From: Mermis nigrescens
Taxonomy: Eukaryota; Nematoda; Enoplea; Mermithida; Mermithidae
Direction of reading: 5' to 3'
DNA length: 64,000 nt
Assembly (NCBI GenBank): GCA_036768485.1
Contig: JAVLUZ010000154.1
Coordinates: 48,591,591-48,655,590 of the forward strand
Every line of letters begins with the position of its first letter. Within the stretch, counting starts at the first letter, position 1. The notes below the pieces were generated by a model. The model ran no database searches and had not been told where the DNA came from. It saw only the letters and a list, made by a program, of their open reading frames with translations. The position numbers and the translations under genes are program-made. Shown here one piece after another: positions 1-12,400 of the stretch.

Positions 1-1130
1 CAACAAATGAATCGTGTAAGCTAAACACAGCTACTTCGAGTCGAGTAAATTGACCAGTCCAATTCGTAATTCCGACGTTAAATAGAACATTTTGGATAAA
101 ATTAGCTTTTACAACGCTCCAGAAGTAAAGGTAAATTTTCAGTGTAAACTTTACACAGCCACCGATTACAAATAAGATTTTAGTCGGATTCGTAATTCTG
201 ATATTACTCCGATATTACAGTCAATATTTACGAAAAAATTAAGTCTCAACAATGGTCTGAAGACAAATAAATATTAGATGTAAACCACTTTGCACCACTC
301 TTAAGTGTAAACAAGCGCGCCCAACTGACGTATGACGCCTGACTCTTAGTACATTTTTAGACTTATGATCATGTCCAGACTCATAACCGGAGAAGTTGGC
401 AAAAAAACGAGACATAAACACGTAAAACACCCCTATTTTGACTTTACACCTCCCGGAAAAGATAAGTATTGATGTAAATGAAACAAAATTTGATGTGAAG
501 TTTGCCGCCTAGAAGTTAATTTATTTTATTCTATTCGACTGATCTCGACTTCTAAATGGAGAAAGGGAAAAAATAACAAAAACGTATTTTCGCCCTAGCC
601 ACCATGTTCTAAACTTTAAAAATCTGAACCTTACTCCTCTATTGAGTGCGAAAAAATTCGGTTTTGGCCAGTTTGTAGCCTTTGAATCGCAGTACGTTTG
701 TGTGAGAAAAACTTCTGTTCCACATACCTATTGACCAATCAAAAAAGGAAAGAAAACGTGTTTTTTCGCCCAACGTTACACCATGGATTTCGAACCTCAA
801 TATTGAGTTTTAAAACGTGGTTTGCTACGACGTTTAGCCCTTAGAACGTACTTTAATTTTATTCTAACCAGTTTTTTTGCACCATCTACTAGAGTGTAAA
901 GTTTAAACCCTCATATCTAACTCTGTGTTAAGAGCAAAAAAGTTTGCTGATAAACAGAAAGTAGCCCTTATGTCATAGTACATTTATAATATAAAATAAT
1001 TTTTGGATGCATAACCGGAGTAGTTGATGGACAGAAAACGATCAAAGACATGTTTTGCATCCCAGAGTTTAAACTTTATTTTACCTCAGAATTTAAACTT
1101 AACACCTCTAGAAAGTCACAGCCCTAATTC
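1..1130 (+). repeat. Family H satellite-like array, cut by window edge
   Basis: Imperfect units of roughly 150-170 bp that share gtgtaaactttaca, cggattcgtaattctgatat, and a 'cataaccggagaagttggc' block (about 380 and 1010). Closely similar to the array at 41.6-44.7 kb and, inverted, 47.6-49.6 kb. Confidence 0.75.
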
Positions 1131-1357
1131 TGTGGTCCGAAGTTCCGAACCCCTCATCTAACGCTCACTAGGTCCCCGAGGTATTTAACCAATCACGAGT
1201 ATAATTGTGGAAAAGTATTTACAGAAAAAACGAAATAATCACAATAATCGCTTCAATATATTGAATTTCACTAAGTGACGCGGCTAACAGGGCTTTTCTG
1301 CGTCCGTGCCCTTTTAAGTATAGCCGCCAAGTTTTTGGTATAACAAGGACCAAACAA

Positions 1358-2765
1358 GAATGTGCGACTTGTTTTCTTTCTCGATTAATTTTTGACATTT
1401 ATGAAAACAATATTCGCTTTTAGCTCTTCAATTCCGATTAGGATAAAATTACAAGGAAAGGCAAACGGTCGATTTTCACTTTTTAATAGTTTTCAATGAA
1501 ATACAACAACGAATCGAAAGCTCATTTTTCGTGTTTCGCCTTTTGCTCAGTGCTAACCGGAGCAAATCAAATATTTGTTTATCTATTTCGATTTTCACTC
1601 AGTGTGCGGCGTATCATTTAAGCGTTAAATTTTTAAACTTACTTTTTCACCGTGCGTAATGGAAGTGAATCAAACGTTTGTTTTTTGCTACTCAATTTTA
1701 AATTACTGTAGAGTGAAAAAATCAAACGCTTGGTATTTATCTGGACGATTTCTATTCAGTCACTGCAAAAGTGATTTGGATGCTCGATTTTATATTACGA
1801 AGGACCGATCTGTTTGTCGCAAATAGATTTGGCGTCTGATAATATATAAAACCATTACATATGCTTCAGCGTAGGAGTCGGGCGGCGTTGGGCAGTGGCC
1901 CTGGTCACTCCTTCTAGGACCGAGCGTATGCAGCGTAGTACAGGACAGTTCTACGCACACCTGGGCGTGGGGGGGGGGGTTTGGGGGTATGCACCCCCCA
2001 GAAACCAAAATACCCCCCCCCCAGAAATCAAAATACCCCCCAGAATTCAATTTTTGAAAATTTTTTTCGTTTTTTTCGCAATTTTTTGATGCCAATGGAT
2101 AGTGCTTGATGAGAAACGTCGAAAAATGGTGTTTTTATCGCCATACCACCATTTTTAAGGCCATTTTTCGACCTTCAAAAAAATCTTGCACCCCCCCCCC
2201 CCAGAATTTTCTTGCTGCCCACGTATGGTTCTACGGGGGGAACGGCCAGCCCGCCTCCAAAATCAAGGAATCGTGCGTATCATTAGGCGCAGAAAAATAT
2301 TTGCGGGCGGCAAACTAGTAGGTCCTTGATAATAGGAAAATGAGCATTTGAATTGCTTTTGTAAGAACTGAGTAGAAAGCAATAAATGAAAAAAGAGCAT
2401 TTAATTTCTTTTCATGTTTATAATGATCTAAAATTGAGAAACAAAGAACAAACACTTGATTCACATCCGTGAAGCGTGAAGAAAATACAAAACTCTAAAA
2501 ACGAGCGCTTGATTTATATGCCTGACACACTGAGTAAAAATTGAGAATAGAAAAACGAGTTTTGGTTAGTACTGAGGAAAAAGCGAAAAACGAGCTTTCG
2601 ATTTGTTATTACATTTCATTAGACAGTATCGAATAATGAAAATCGAATAATTGCTCTGTTTCTAATTTTATCTTGATTGAAATCAAAGAGCGAAAAAACG
2701 AATATTAGCTTCATAAAAATCGAAAGCTAGACAAGAAGCAAAACAAAGCACACTTGTTAAACCAA
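1358..2765. mobile_element. Foldback-like element FB4 with ~400-bp imperfect inverted arms
   Basis: The left arm (about 1358-1760) reappears inverted at about 2350-2765: the ctcagt-ctaacc block at 1546 and ttactcagtgtg at 1596 face their complements at 2520-2575, and ggataaaatta at 1440 faces its complement at 2665. Divergence is substantial, so it is old. The middle (1790-2300) is CpG-rich and holds the MITE at 1956-2227. No coding sequence seen. Confidence 0.65.
1956..2227 (+). mobile_element. hAT-type MITE, family A, full copy
   Basis: Flanked by a perfect 8-bp duplication GTTCTACG (1948-1955 and 2228-2235). Ends CACACCTGGGCG.. and, from the other side, CATACGTGGGCAG. Interior has G/C homopolymers and an AT-rich core with no coding potential. 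8-bp duplications and CA..TG-type ends are hallmarks of hAT elements. Confidence 0.85.
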
Positions 2766-2868
2766 GAAAGCAGCACCTGTACCCAAATGGGCGCGGACAT
2801 ATCTGGCCAACTTTGTCGATTGGAATACAGATCATTTTTCGAATTTTCAAACAACGCAGAGTAGGTAC

Positions 2869-3260
2869 CATACATGATCTTGGGGGAGGAGGTTGGGGGG
2901 TTCGCCCCCAGAAATATTTTTCACCCCCTCAAAACTGGCGATTTTTCGAAAGTTCCCAAAAATTTTCTAAAAATTTGTATAAAAGATGCTTTTTTAAGTG
3001 TTTTTACCTATCTATTTGCTCGAAAGTGCCAAATTTTGGGCGCCTCGCGCCATTATACTCACGTTTTGACTATATTTTGTACAATTTGTTTTACTTTTTT
3101 ATCTTTTTTGAAATTTTCTTATATTTTTACGCTCTAGAAAGATAGAGCATCGTCATAAACGCCAAAAAACGATGTTTTTGATGCGTACCTACCACTTTTG
3201 GGCCCAAAAAAGGCACTTTATAATTTAACCCCTCCAGAATTACCATGCTGTGCATGTATG
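2869..3260 (+). mobile_element. hAT-type MITE, family B, full copy next to Sp8/9 stop codon
   Basis: Perfect 8-bp target duplication GTAGGTAC (2861-2868 and 3261-3268). Ends CATACATGATC and, inverted, CATACATGCACAGCATGG. A second copy is at 63145-63541. Any overlapping open frames are incidental. Confidence 0.87.
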
Positions 3261-3346
3261 GTAGGTACCTATGTACAATTTTAAAAATAATTTACAAATT
3301 TTCGATTTTGGTGACTGTTAACGGCAACGGAGCGGTGCCCGAACGT

Positions 3347-3636
3347 TCAGCGGCGACGTTGGCCGACGTCGCCGTCGACCGTGATTGACGTCGACGACAA
3401 TCGTCGATCAACCGTCGATGTTTGCATCGCGTAGCGACGCCGTTGACAGCTCAACGCCGTCGACGTCGTTGACGGCAGTTTGAGCGGCGACGTCGCCGCC
3501 GACGGTTCATCGTCGTTGGACGTCGCGTCCTCCGGCTCGCTCGCCTTTTCGTCCGTATGCGTTTTCATGTGCTTGTTCAAATGGTCGCTTCGCATGAAAC
3601 GTTTGTTACAAGCGACGCACGAAAATTTCTTCTCGC
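3347..3636 (-). CDS. Sp8/9: Sp8/9-like exon 7: zinc finger 3 and C-terminal tail
   Basis: 290 nt. Acceptor gatgcgcag, then GC completing Gly356, then [19 protein letters not shown] and NKHMKTH (finger 3: C362, C365, H378, H382). A 69-residue tail follows, acidic/Ser-rich and then basic, ending at the TGA whose complement lies at 3347-3349. The tail is not recognisable beyond composition, and further splicing in it cannot be excluded. A hAT-type MITE (2869-3260) begins only 87 bp beyond the stop codon, inside or right after the 3' UTR. Confidence 0.93.
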
Positions 3637-6600
3637 CTGCGCATCGGTTGAACGCTAATAATTATTAACGACGCAACATTCATACACGGGTTTAAGCGAG
3701 TCAAAAAAATAATTGAAAGTGGTAACATTATAACAATTGTTCGAGCTTTTATTCGAGAAAAAAAATTGAAATGAGAGCCGCGTAATAAATAATTTGCGAG
3801 ATAAAAAATTTTTGAATCATGTCGACTTGTTTCTAATTCAACGTTTCCTTAATAATTTTGGCGAACGAAGGCGCATGAAGTTTTTTAGCGTCAAAAGGAT
3901 CGAACGACTAGAAGATCTGAATTTTTTAAGAACGTTTTCGTCAGTTTTTGGAGCAGAATAATATTTTCATTCTCTTTATTGTTATGATAATATTTTTTAT
4001 TATTAATATTGTCAAAATAATTTTATGGCTACCAAAAAAACAGTAAAAATTTCGTTGAATGTGAAATGCTTAACTTAATGCGATGCTGACTGACGCCATT
4101 TTGTGGGTTCGGACTACCATAGAATTCAAGCCGCCCCTCAGACCCAAAAATTATATTTTCAAATTTTTTCCTTCTATCTTATCGTGATTATTCGATGCAA
4201 AGTCGACAAATAGCGTTTTCTGTCCATATCCTCTAGTCAAACTCTTTTTTTAAACCTTAAAACTTTTCAGAGCCAGCATTACAGATACCGTCGGAATTTT
4301 GGCATTTCCCAACGTTTGACTGTCAGAGATATAACGAAATGGCGCGCTGTGTGTTACTGAAAATTTTATTAAATTTTTAACGATTTCGATTATTTGTGAA
4401 AGATGTTCTCGAGATGCTTATGAAATTTCGAATGTACAAATCAATGAAAGGACGAGTACCTGTATGAGTCTTTAGATGTCGCTGCAATTCGTCGGACCTA
4501 GTGAATCTTTTACCGCAGAACAACCAATTGCAGACGAACGGTCGCTCACCTGAGCGTGCATGTAAAATGTTAAATGAAGCAAGGCATGAAAAATAGTACT
4601 AAAGTTCGATTAACTTTTTGACTTTTTTTATTAGAAACCAACAATTTGAGACATAATTAAATAATAAAAATCAAAATATTGAAATTATTAAATTATACTA
4701 ATGATATTGTTCGTCTGTATTTTGATAGAAATTTGATCGAACAAGCCAATACAAGGTAGCCATCTCTTGATCAAAACAAAAATATGGTCGATAAAAACAT
4801 AATAAAACGAATGAATTAAAAGTAATAGATACGCACTAAAAACATTTACTGAATTATCAAAAATCATCGGCAGCCCCTCAGCTATACGTGTCGCATAATT
4901 TTATACAAAATTACTTTTAAAATATTCTAGTAAAAGCATTAGTGAATGAGGCACCTAGAAAAAGTACGCGGTCGTTTTATTTTCATGAAAGAAATATCAA
5001 AAAATTGAAAGAATATCAAAAATTATTTCTATAAATTGTTTTTCGGACATTTCATCGTATTCTGGTGAATTTTTATTTATTTATGTTCATTAATGAACAC
5101 AAAATCGTTTGGATCCAAATACAAGCGTAAATTCGCAAATAAAAAGGACCAGTAAAACGGCAAATTGAATGGTAAAAATAGGAAATAAAGTTTTTGAATA
5201 ATATTACTAGAGTGCCTTTAAAATCTGAAAACTTAGTGAAACAACTAAAAATAATAAAATGGTCAGAATCTATAAGAAATCAGGAATATAATGTCTAGCT
5301 AGAAATCATGTGGCAGGGAAGCTACGGATCAACGGAAATTGTATATTTTGGTGTTGAATCCGTGGGGCTGATGTTGTAGCCGGTCATATTCTTGAAAAAT
5401 ACGTTGCACAAAAGTGAGCAGGAGCCCAAATAGTCGGTTATTTCTACACGCGCGTATCAGGACCGGAGATCCGGGAAACCGGTGCGGATAAAGTTTCGCT
5501 CACTAAGTAACGTGGTTGGCACGTTGCCACGTTAGGGGCTGAAGCACTATTCTCACTCAAACTTTTGAAAATACCAATTACTTTTGCAAGGGTTGGCTAA
5601 AATAAGAAAGTTGAAAATTTTTGAAGCTCAATCGAAAAACTGCCAGAATAGATTCTAACACGCTTTTGATCTAATAAGCCAAAAATTTTCAGGCGTTTAG
5701 TGCCAGATTTATTGTTATTTATAACTTCTCTTTCTCAAACAGTTCATGTACGAGTAGGCACGCAGACATTAGAAAGCACGACATTAGAGCGCGCGACATT
5801 AGAGCGCAACAATATTAGAGCGCAACGACATCAGAGCGCGCGACATTAGAGCGCCGACATTAGAGCGCCGACATTAAAGAGCAGTTACAATGATGCGTCA
5901 TGGAGGCAGATATAGACTTCCTTTCCCACGGAAAAAATTGTAACTTTTTGTTTCTAAAAATTAGTTTACAAAAGTATACCTAGCATATTCCGAAAATCAG
6001 TTAAATTTCTTGTTTGGTTAAGAAGTGTCTGGTAACTGTTTTTTATAACTTTGATCCTTTAAAAATGAATGATGTGTTTGTGGAAAAGGAAAAAAGAGGA
6101 AACGAAAGCTAACTTACGATGGTTCTATTTATCGGCAGGTATTATTTACTATTTAAGAGACAATGTCATAGGAAACATTTGATCACGAATCTCGTATCCG
6201 TCTTCAGACCATAAACATTAATTTTGTGTTGCTCTTTTCTTCAATTCTTCGTTTTTCCTATTTTTTTAATAAATAACAATTCGTCTTTTGTTGACCGAAA
6301 CCTGACGGGCGCAGTGCAACGCTGGTCATCAATTTCCAATGTATCGGCAGCAAATGTTCCGAGTAGTCAACGAACGTCTACGAAAATCGAAATCTGTTGC
6401 AGTTTTTGCGTGCATGCTCGCATAATTTTCGCTTTTAGTTGAGTAGGATAAGTTTACACAAATTTTGAGCTTTTGCTTATCTACCGCAGTTTTATGATTG
6501 TTTACAGCAGCAATAAATTTCTCGCATGATTTGCACAATCTACAGTAAATGCGTACAATTTAAAAAAATTGTGAAAATGAACCGTAATCGGTGTCAAGAA

Positions 6601-9402
6601 AATAATTAAAAAGGTTATAATGACGTTGCACATAACCTACTGCTTCAAAAGTTACTGTCCATTTTTTCCAAAGGTAAGTAGAAAAGTAAAAAATTCCTAC
6701 TTTCGTACATCCACTAAATCAACCAGTGTACAACTCAAGCAGAAAATTAAGAAATAATTCAAAAGTCTGTTCATTGCTTTACAAAACAAAATAAACCGCT
6801 TGCATTTATCACTACCTGATACCGAGATATTCATGCGTATGTATGTAGTTAACTTTGCCCCTTTATAGTAGAAAGCGTATCTAATTCTGAATCGGAAAGT
6901 AAATGAATCGTTGCACATAGTCTCGATTGTAAGATACTGTAGGACTTTTTTCAAAGGCATGCTCGTTTTGTCCGTGAAGCTTTAACCGGCGAATTCTTTC
7001 ATTTACATTATAAAAGTTTTGTAAACTTATGTGAAAAACATCTATTGTGACTGCGCTCTAATGTCGTGCTCTAATGTCGTTGCGCTCTAATGTCGGCTCG
7101 TAAGGCATAATGCATATATCAAAACTAGCAATGAAAAATGCTTCGATGAAACGAAAAGAACAAATATACTTGGAATAGCGGATTATTAAAGACATAAAAG
7201 GATAGATGACTGTCACCTATGAGCGCAAAAAAATCATTAGAATCTGCTTAAAATCAGACTTTAGCTCTTTGCAACATAAAAATTGAATCACATTCTGCGG
7301 CCTTGAAAAGGAGGCTATGGTCGTTGATGCACAGCCTGGTCGATCTTAAGGGGGTCAGCCGGTATGGGGGTCAAAAATTGAGCTATTTTTGGACAAAAAT
7401 CACCTCAAAAGTAGTGTAAGCGGTAAAATAGCATTTAAAATACGTTATAAACACAGTTTCTGGTCAATGTGAGGCATTTTTTTAGAGAAAATATTTATTT
7501 TTTCATCCATTTTTCGGCCTTCATTTGCCTCATTTTCCCCATAAAATTTCCCATTTTACCATTCTGGAGTTCTATACCCCAATCCCACATGTACACGTCT
7601 GGTTAGGGTTTCAGTTTATTCTTGGAAAGAACTGATCAATCTGAATTAAAGATTACGGCAAATCATTTTGTTTACTGACCTTAATTGAATGCAAGTCGGA
7701 GCGACCGCTTTTGCAATGGTATCGAAGAGCGGCAAGGTACTAAACACGCGCGAACACGATAACACCAAAGAATTTGAGACACGGTGCAAAGAATAATAAG
7801 CGAGAAAACCAAGCAAATAAATGCAGTGCATAGCGATAGACCGAAAATTTTAAGAATGTAGGGGAGAATGTAGCTATATCATCTCATCTTGTATTACACG
7901 TGTAACAGTAGACCGATAATAAAACAGCATGATGCGAAAGTCATAATTTATCAATTGAGCCCTAACATTGTTCTGATATCCACACATGGGCGTGAGGGGT
8001 TCTGGGGGATATGCACACCCCCCCAAGAAACCAAGATGCCCCTAAAATTCAATTTTTGAATTTTTTTGTTTTTTAGCAATTTTTTGTTAACATAGGATAG
8101 TGCTCGATGAGAAACGTTGAAAAATTGTGTTTTTTTCGCCATACCATCATTTTTAAGGCCATTTTTTGATCTTTGAAAAATCTTGCACCCCTCCAGAATT
8201 CTGTTGCCGCCCAGTGTAAAGAAATTCGGTTTGGACCAGTTTGTAGCCTTTAAAGTGTAGTACCTTAGTGTGTGAAAAATTTCTGCTCCGCATCCTGTTT
8301 GAGACATCGACCAAACAAAAAAGGGAAGAAAACGTGTTTTTTACCCCACATTACACCGCTCATTTCGAAATTTACACCTCCGAAAGTAACTCAATATTGC
8401 ATCCTTAAAAGGCAGCTTGCTGCGACGTGTAGCCCTAAAACGTACTTTATTTTTATTTTATCCAACTTGTCCCAGCTTATGGCAGGCGAAGTTGGCGGAG
8501 AAATCCGAGATAAAACCTATTTTTTACATAATCCACTAGAATGCAAAATTTAATTCCCTAGAGCTAACTCCGTGTTGAGTGTAAAAAAGTTTGCTGGTAA
8601 ATCAAAAGTAGCCATGGAGTCGTCGGAGTTGTTGGCAGACATAGAGAAGACGAAAATGCGACCAAAATCTGTCTTTACGCTCAAAAATTTTTACAGTCAG
8701 GCCCAAAAAATTTTAAAAAGTGCCTTTTTTGGGCTAAAAAACGAAGGGTTAATGCCAAGAACACTGGTTTTCGACGTTTTGGACAATGCTCGTTCTTTCC
8801 AGAACATAAAAACGTGAAAAAATTGGGGAAAAAATTTGAAAAAATTGAGTAAATTGAACAAAATATAGTCAAAAAATATGTATATGGTGCGGAGCGCCGA
8901 AAATTTGAGATTTTTGAACCAATAATGAGCTAAAAACGCTTGAAAGGGTACATTTATTTGCAACTTTTACCAACTTTTGCTTTTCACACTCCCCTCAAGA
9001 ACTAATGCGAAATTCAAAAAACAAAAAATGGGGTTTTAGATAATTTCATTCGCCACAATTCTATACCACTAAATTGTATGAGGCATTTACACTGCGTTGT
9101 GCACATGTTGACCGAAAAAATCCGTCAGAATATTGTATATGTTGAAACGTTACTCCAAAAATTTACACGCTCATTGCAAACTCGATATTCAGCGTAAACA
9201 ACAATAAAAATAGCTCATCTGTTTTTTTATTATCTATCTTTTAAAAAACCGTACCTCCCGATGTGCCCTTTATAGCTGTTAGGGGGCGCGTGGTGTTAGA
9301 GGTACCCAAGCATACTACAGGTATGCGCTGACGCGATACCAACGATTTTCTGACGCGTTACGCAGAATCTGTAATATTAATTTTGGCTTCTGTGTGAGTG
9401 TG

Positions 9403-9446
<44 letters not shown>

Positions 9447-12400
9447 GTGTAGAACAGCTTTTAATAGATAACACCGTGATAGTCATATTTCGGCTCAATG
9501 TGTACTCCAGGCACCTGATAAATTGAATCTTTAATCAAAATAGCTCGATCGGACTCCTGCAACTCGGAATCGATGGATTATTGTAAAAAGTTCTGGCCGT
9601 TCTTGCGGCTTTATATAATTACCGTACGGCAGATTTCTGACGCCCACCCTAGACTAACTTCAAATGCGCAGTCAACTTGTGCAAACAATTTTACATCACC
9701 GTATAAACTGCCAAAAAGCGTATAAAACGTTTATTCAAAGTGCATCTGCGTCAATTATATTTTAATTAAATTTCAACCATGTGTTAACGATGTTTCGATT
9801 GACTTTACTGTAGAATTTGATGCAAATTCACAAATTAATTTTTGAGATACAGGAGCCCAAGCATACCCTGTGCATAATGTAAAATTCTGGGTTTTGTCAT
9901 TTTGCAGGAGCACAGCTTAATCAGCTATTTAGCGCAGGTCAAAGTTTCCTTTTAAGCTCTTCATCCAAATCAGTGAGACACGTTTTGAGAGGATACCTTC
10001 TTTTTTCAGAGGCCGCAGAATATAATTATTATTGGACTTCTGATTCCGAATTGACTACTCAATGTGCACGATCTTGCGCCGTTAGATACGTAGAAAAAGG
10101 ATAGACAGGAAATTATGGAAATTTCCAAAAGCTTGATTCCTTATTGAGTACGAGCTTACAGGGAAGCAAGATATCAAATTATAAATCTTCTTTTGAATGA
10201 TATAAACCGATATGCGGACGATTTTAATGTAAACAAACCAAAAACGGTAAACGCATGGCTTTTTTAAAATGGTAATACGATTTTATATTCTGTTTCATTT
10301 AGTTTTGCGGTTTTCTTTTCAATTTAATATGTATGAATCAAGCCACAAGAGTGCTTTGAACATTTGATGCAAAGATGCGGTTCGGCAATAGCAAGCGCCT
10401 CACCGTAAATCGATATTCTGTAGAATATCACAACTAAGCTGTTGGTTCAAACCACTTTTATATGCATTTTAATTTTTTTCGAGAACCTCGAAGTCAAATG
10501 AAACAGACTCTAGATATTTCTGCTTTCGGCGGCTCACTTTAAATGAAACTTTTAGCCTTTGTGTTTGTAAATCGGTCAAACTAGCAAATTTCCTGCGCAG
10601 TTTACGATACCCTCTAATCGTCGCACGAACAAAAAAAGGAAGCGGAAAACATTAATAAATAAGCAAAATAAAATCAGTCGTTTTAAAAAGACTAAAGAAA
10701 TCTGCTTATCTGAATTGTAACACTTTGGTGAACATAGTGATTTGCAACTAATTTAATTTACAGAGCGAAAGCAGCCTTACATTTAATTGATAATTTCTGA
10801 GTGGCGCTCCTTAACGATATATTGACACTCATTGTAAGACTAAGAGGTGCCAAACAATGAACATTAGAGAATGATTCAAGTTGAGAGAAAGCGGTTAAAT
10901 TTGAAAGGAATAAATCTGCATATTAAGATAACAATATAAGACAATAAGAAGTTAGACATATTAATTTCGAGACAATTTTTGCCCCTCCCCCAAGAAACCA
11001 AAATCCCCCAGAAATCAAAATACCCTCCAGAATTCAATTTTTAAGATTTTTTTCGTTTTTTTGGCAATTTTTTGATGCCAATGGATAGTGCTTGATGAGA
11101 AACGTCGAAAAATGGTGTTTTCTTCGCCATACGACCATTTTTAAGGCCATTTTTTACTTTTAAAAAATCTTGCACCCCCAGAACTTTCTTGCTGCCCACG
11201 TATGGTTATATCTATCTTTTTTTGCGAATAAGGAGCGAAGCGACTCATTCACAAAAGTATTGCTCTAGCAAATGTGACTGCGAAGCGCCCCATTTGCTAG
11301 TTATATTTATGTTTCGTACATATTGCTATTCTTGGCAATGTACCAGAATTGAGTAAAAAAGGTTTAACAATTTTTTACCCGTTATCGAATGTCTAGAAAT
11401 CAATTGATTGACCATTTTATACCGCATATATTTTGAAAATGCTAAGAACTATCGAGTAAACTTTTTGAATTTTTTGACAATTTTTTCTGCTCTGGTGTGT
11501 AGAGCTCGCTAAAATGCTCAAAGACACCACTATTTCTACCTGTCTACAAATAGTTGTTGAGATACCTTACTGCAAAATTTTAGTCCCCCTAATTTCAGAA
11601 GGTCAGGTACGTGCCTGATCATTATGAAAATACATCTGATAAGAATCATTTTTATAAATAAGACTTACCGGTATGCCAGCGAAGATGTGCCTAAAATAGA
11701 AGATGATTAAGTTATTCTACCATAAAATGAGCTGTAATAAAATCATGAACTAGAAAAACAAAAAGTAGAATAGATACGAGCGAAATAACAGTAATAAAAA
11801 GAGAAATAAAGATGGAAAGAAATTCAAGTAAAATAGAATTGCTGTGACATTGGAAAAATCATCGAAGTTGTGAAATTTCCATTTTTCTTTATATTTTGTA
11901 GGCGTAAAATGCAGTGCGTCAAAAATTCGGAAAGTTTTGCGAGAAAATATAGAAGAACTTATACTCTATACACTAAAATATTTTGCTGTTCATACATACG
12001 TAATACGACAGGAAACTCGGGAAAAATTTCAAATCATATAGTCGATCGATCATTTTGTTGCAAAGGGAACACCTCACGCCTCTGTTTGCCAAAAACTAGA
12101 CTACGTTGACAGAGAAACGATTCAGTATAATTTATAAAAATTGAGGATTTTTAAGGACCATTATCATCACTTAATCCTATAATTAATTGTAAAAATAACT
12201 TATCAGGGTTAAATTTCTAATTTAGATACAATTAATCAAAACTCGAAAATTTTAAATTACAAGTAAGCTTACTATATAATTAATCCTGTCTTGCCAAGCA
12301 AAATTGGAGGATGAAAGAATGTCAGAAAAGGAACTTAAGGGTAATTGATGGAAGCTCGGTGATTTGACGCGATATTCATCAATAGTTGCCAAAAAACTTG

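Larger units (their letters stand above)
5749..7102. mobile_element. Foldback element FB3 with minisatellite arms
   Basis: Left arm: seven or so units of GACATTAGAGCGC with 1-3 extra bases (5764-5880; period 14-16 bp). Right arm: three inverted units (7051-7096). The similarity continues inward (gcagttacaatgatg against its complement before 7050) and outward (tacgag at 5749, ctcgta at 7097). The 1.2-kb centre has no coding sequence. Target duplication not clear. Confidence 0.7.
4550..11668 (-). other. Sp8/9-like intron between microexon 5 and exon 6
   Basis: 7.1 kb intron loaded with insertions (5749-7102, 7118-7325, 7331-7600, 7981-8214, 8215-9360, 10979-11214 and a (TG)n run). The stretches 4550-5748 and 9451-10978 are AT-rich with nothing recognised. 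Confidence 0.85.

Noticed and set aside
5764..5880. CRISPR-like short regular repeats
   Set aside because: Units are contiguous without unique spacers, are mirrored at 7051-7096, and lie in an intron of an animal gene: a minisatellite arm, not a CRISPR array.
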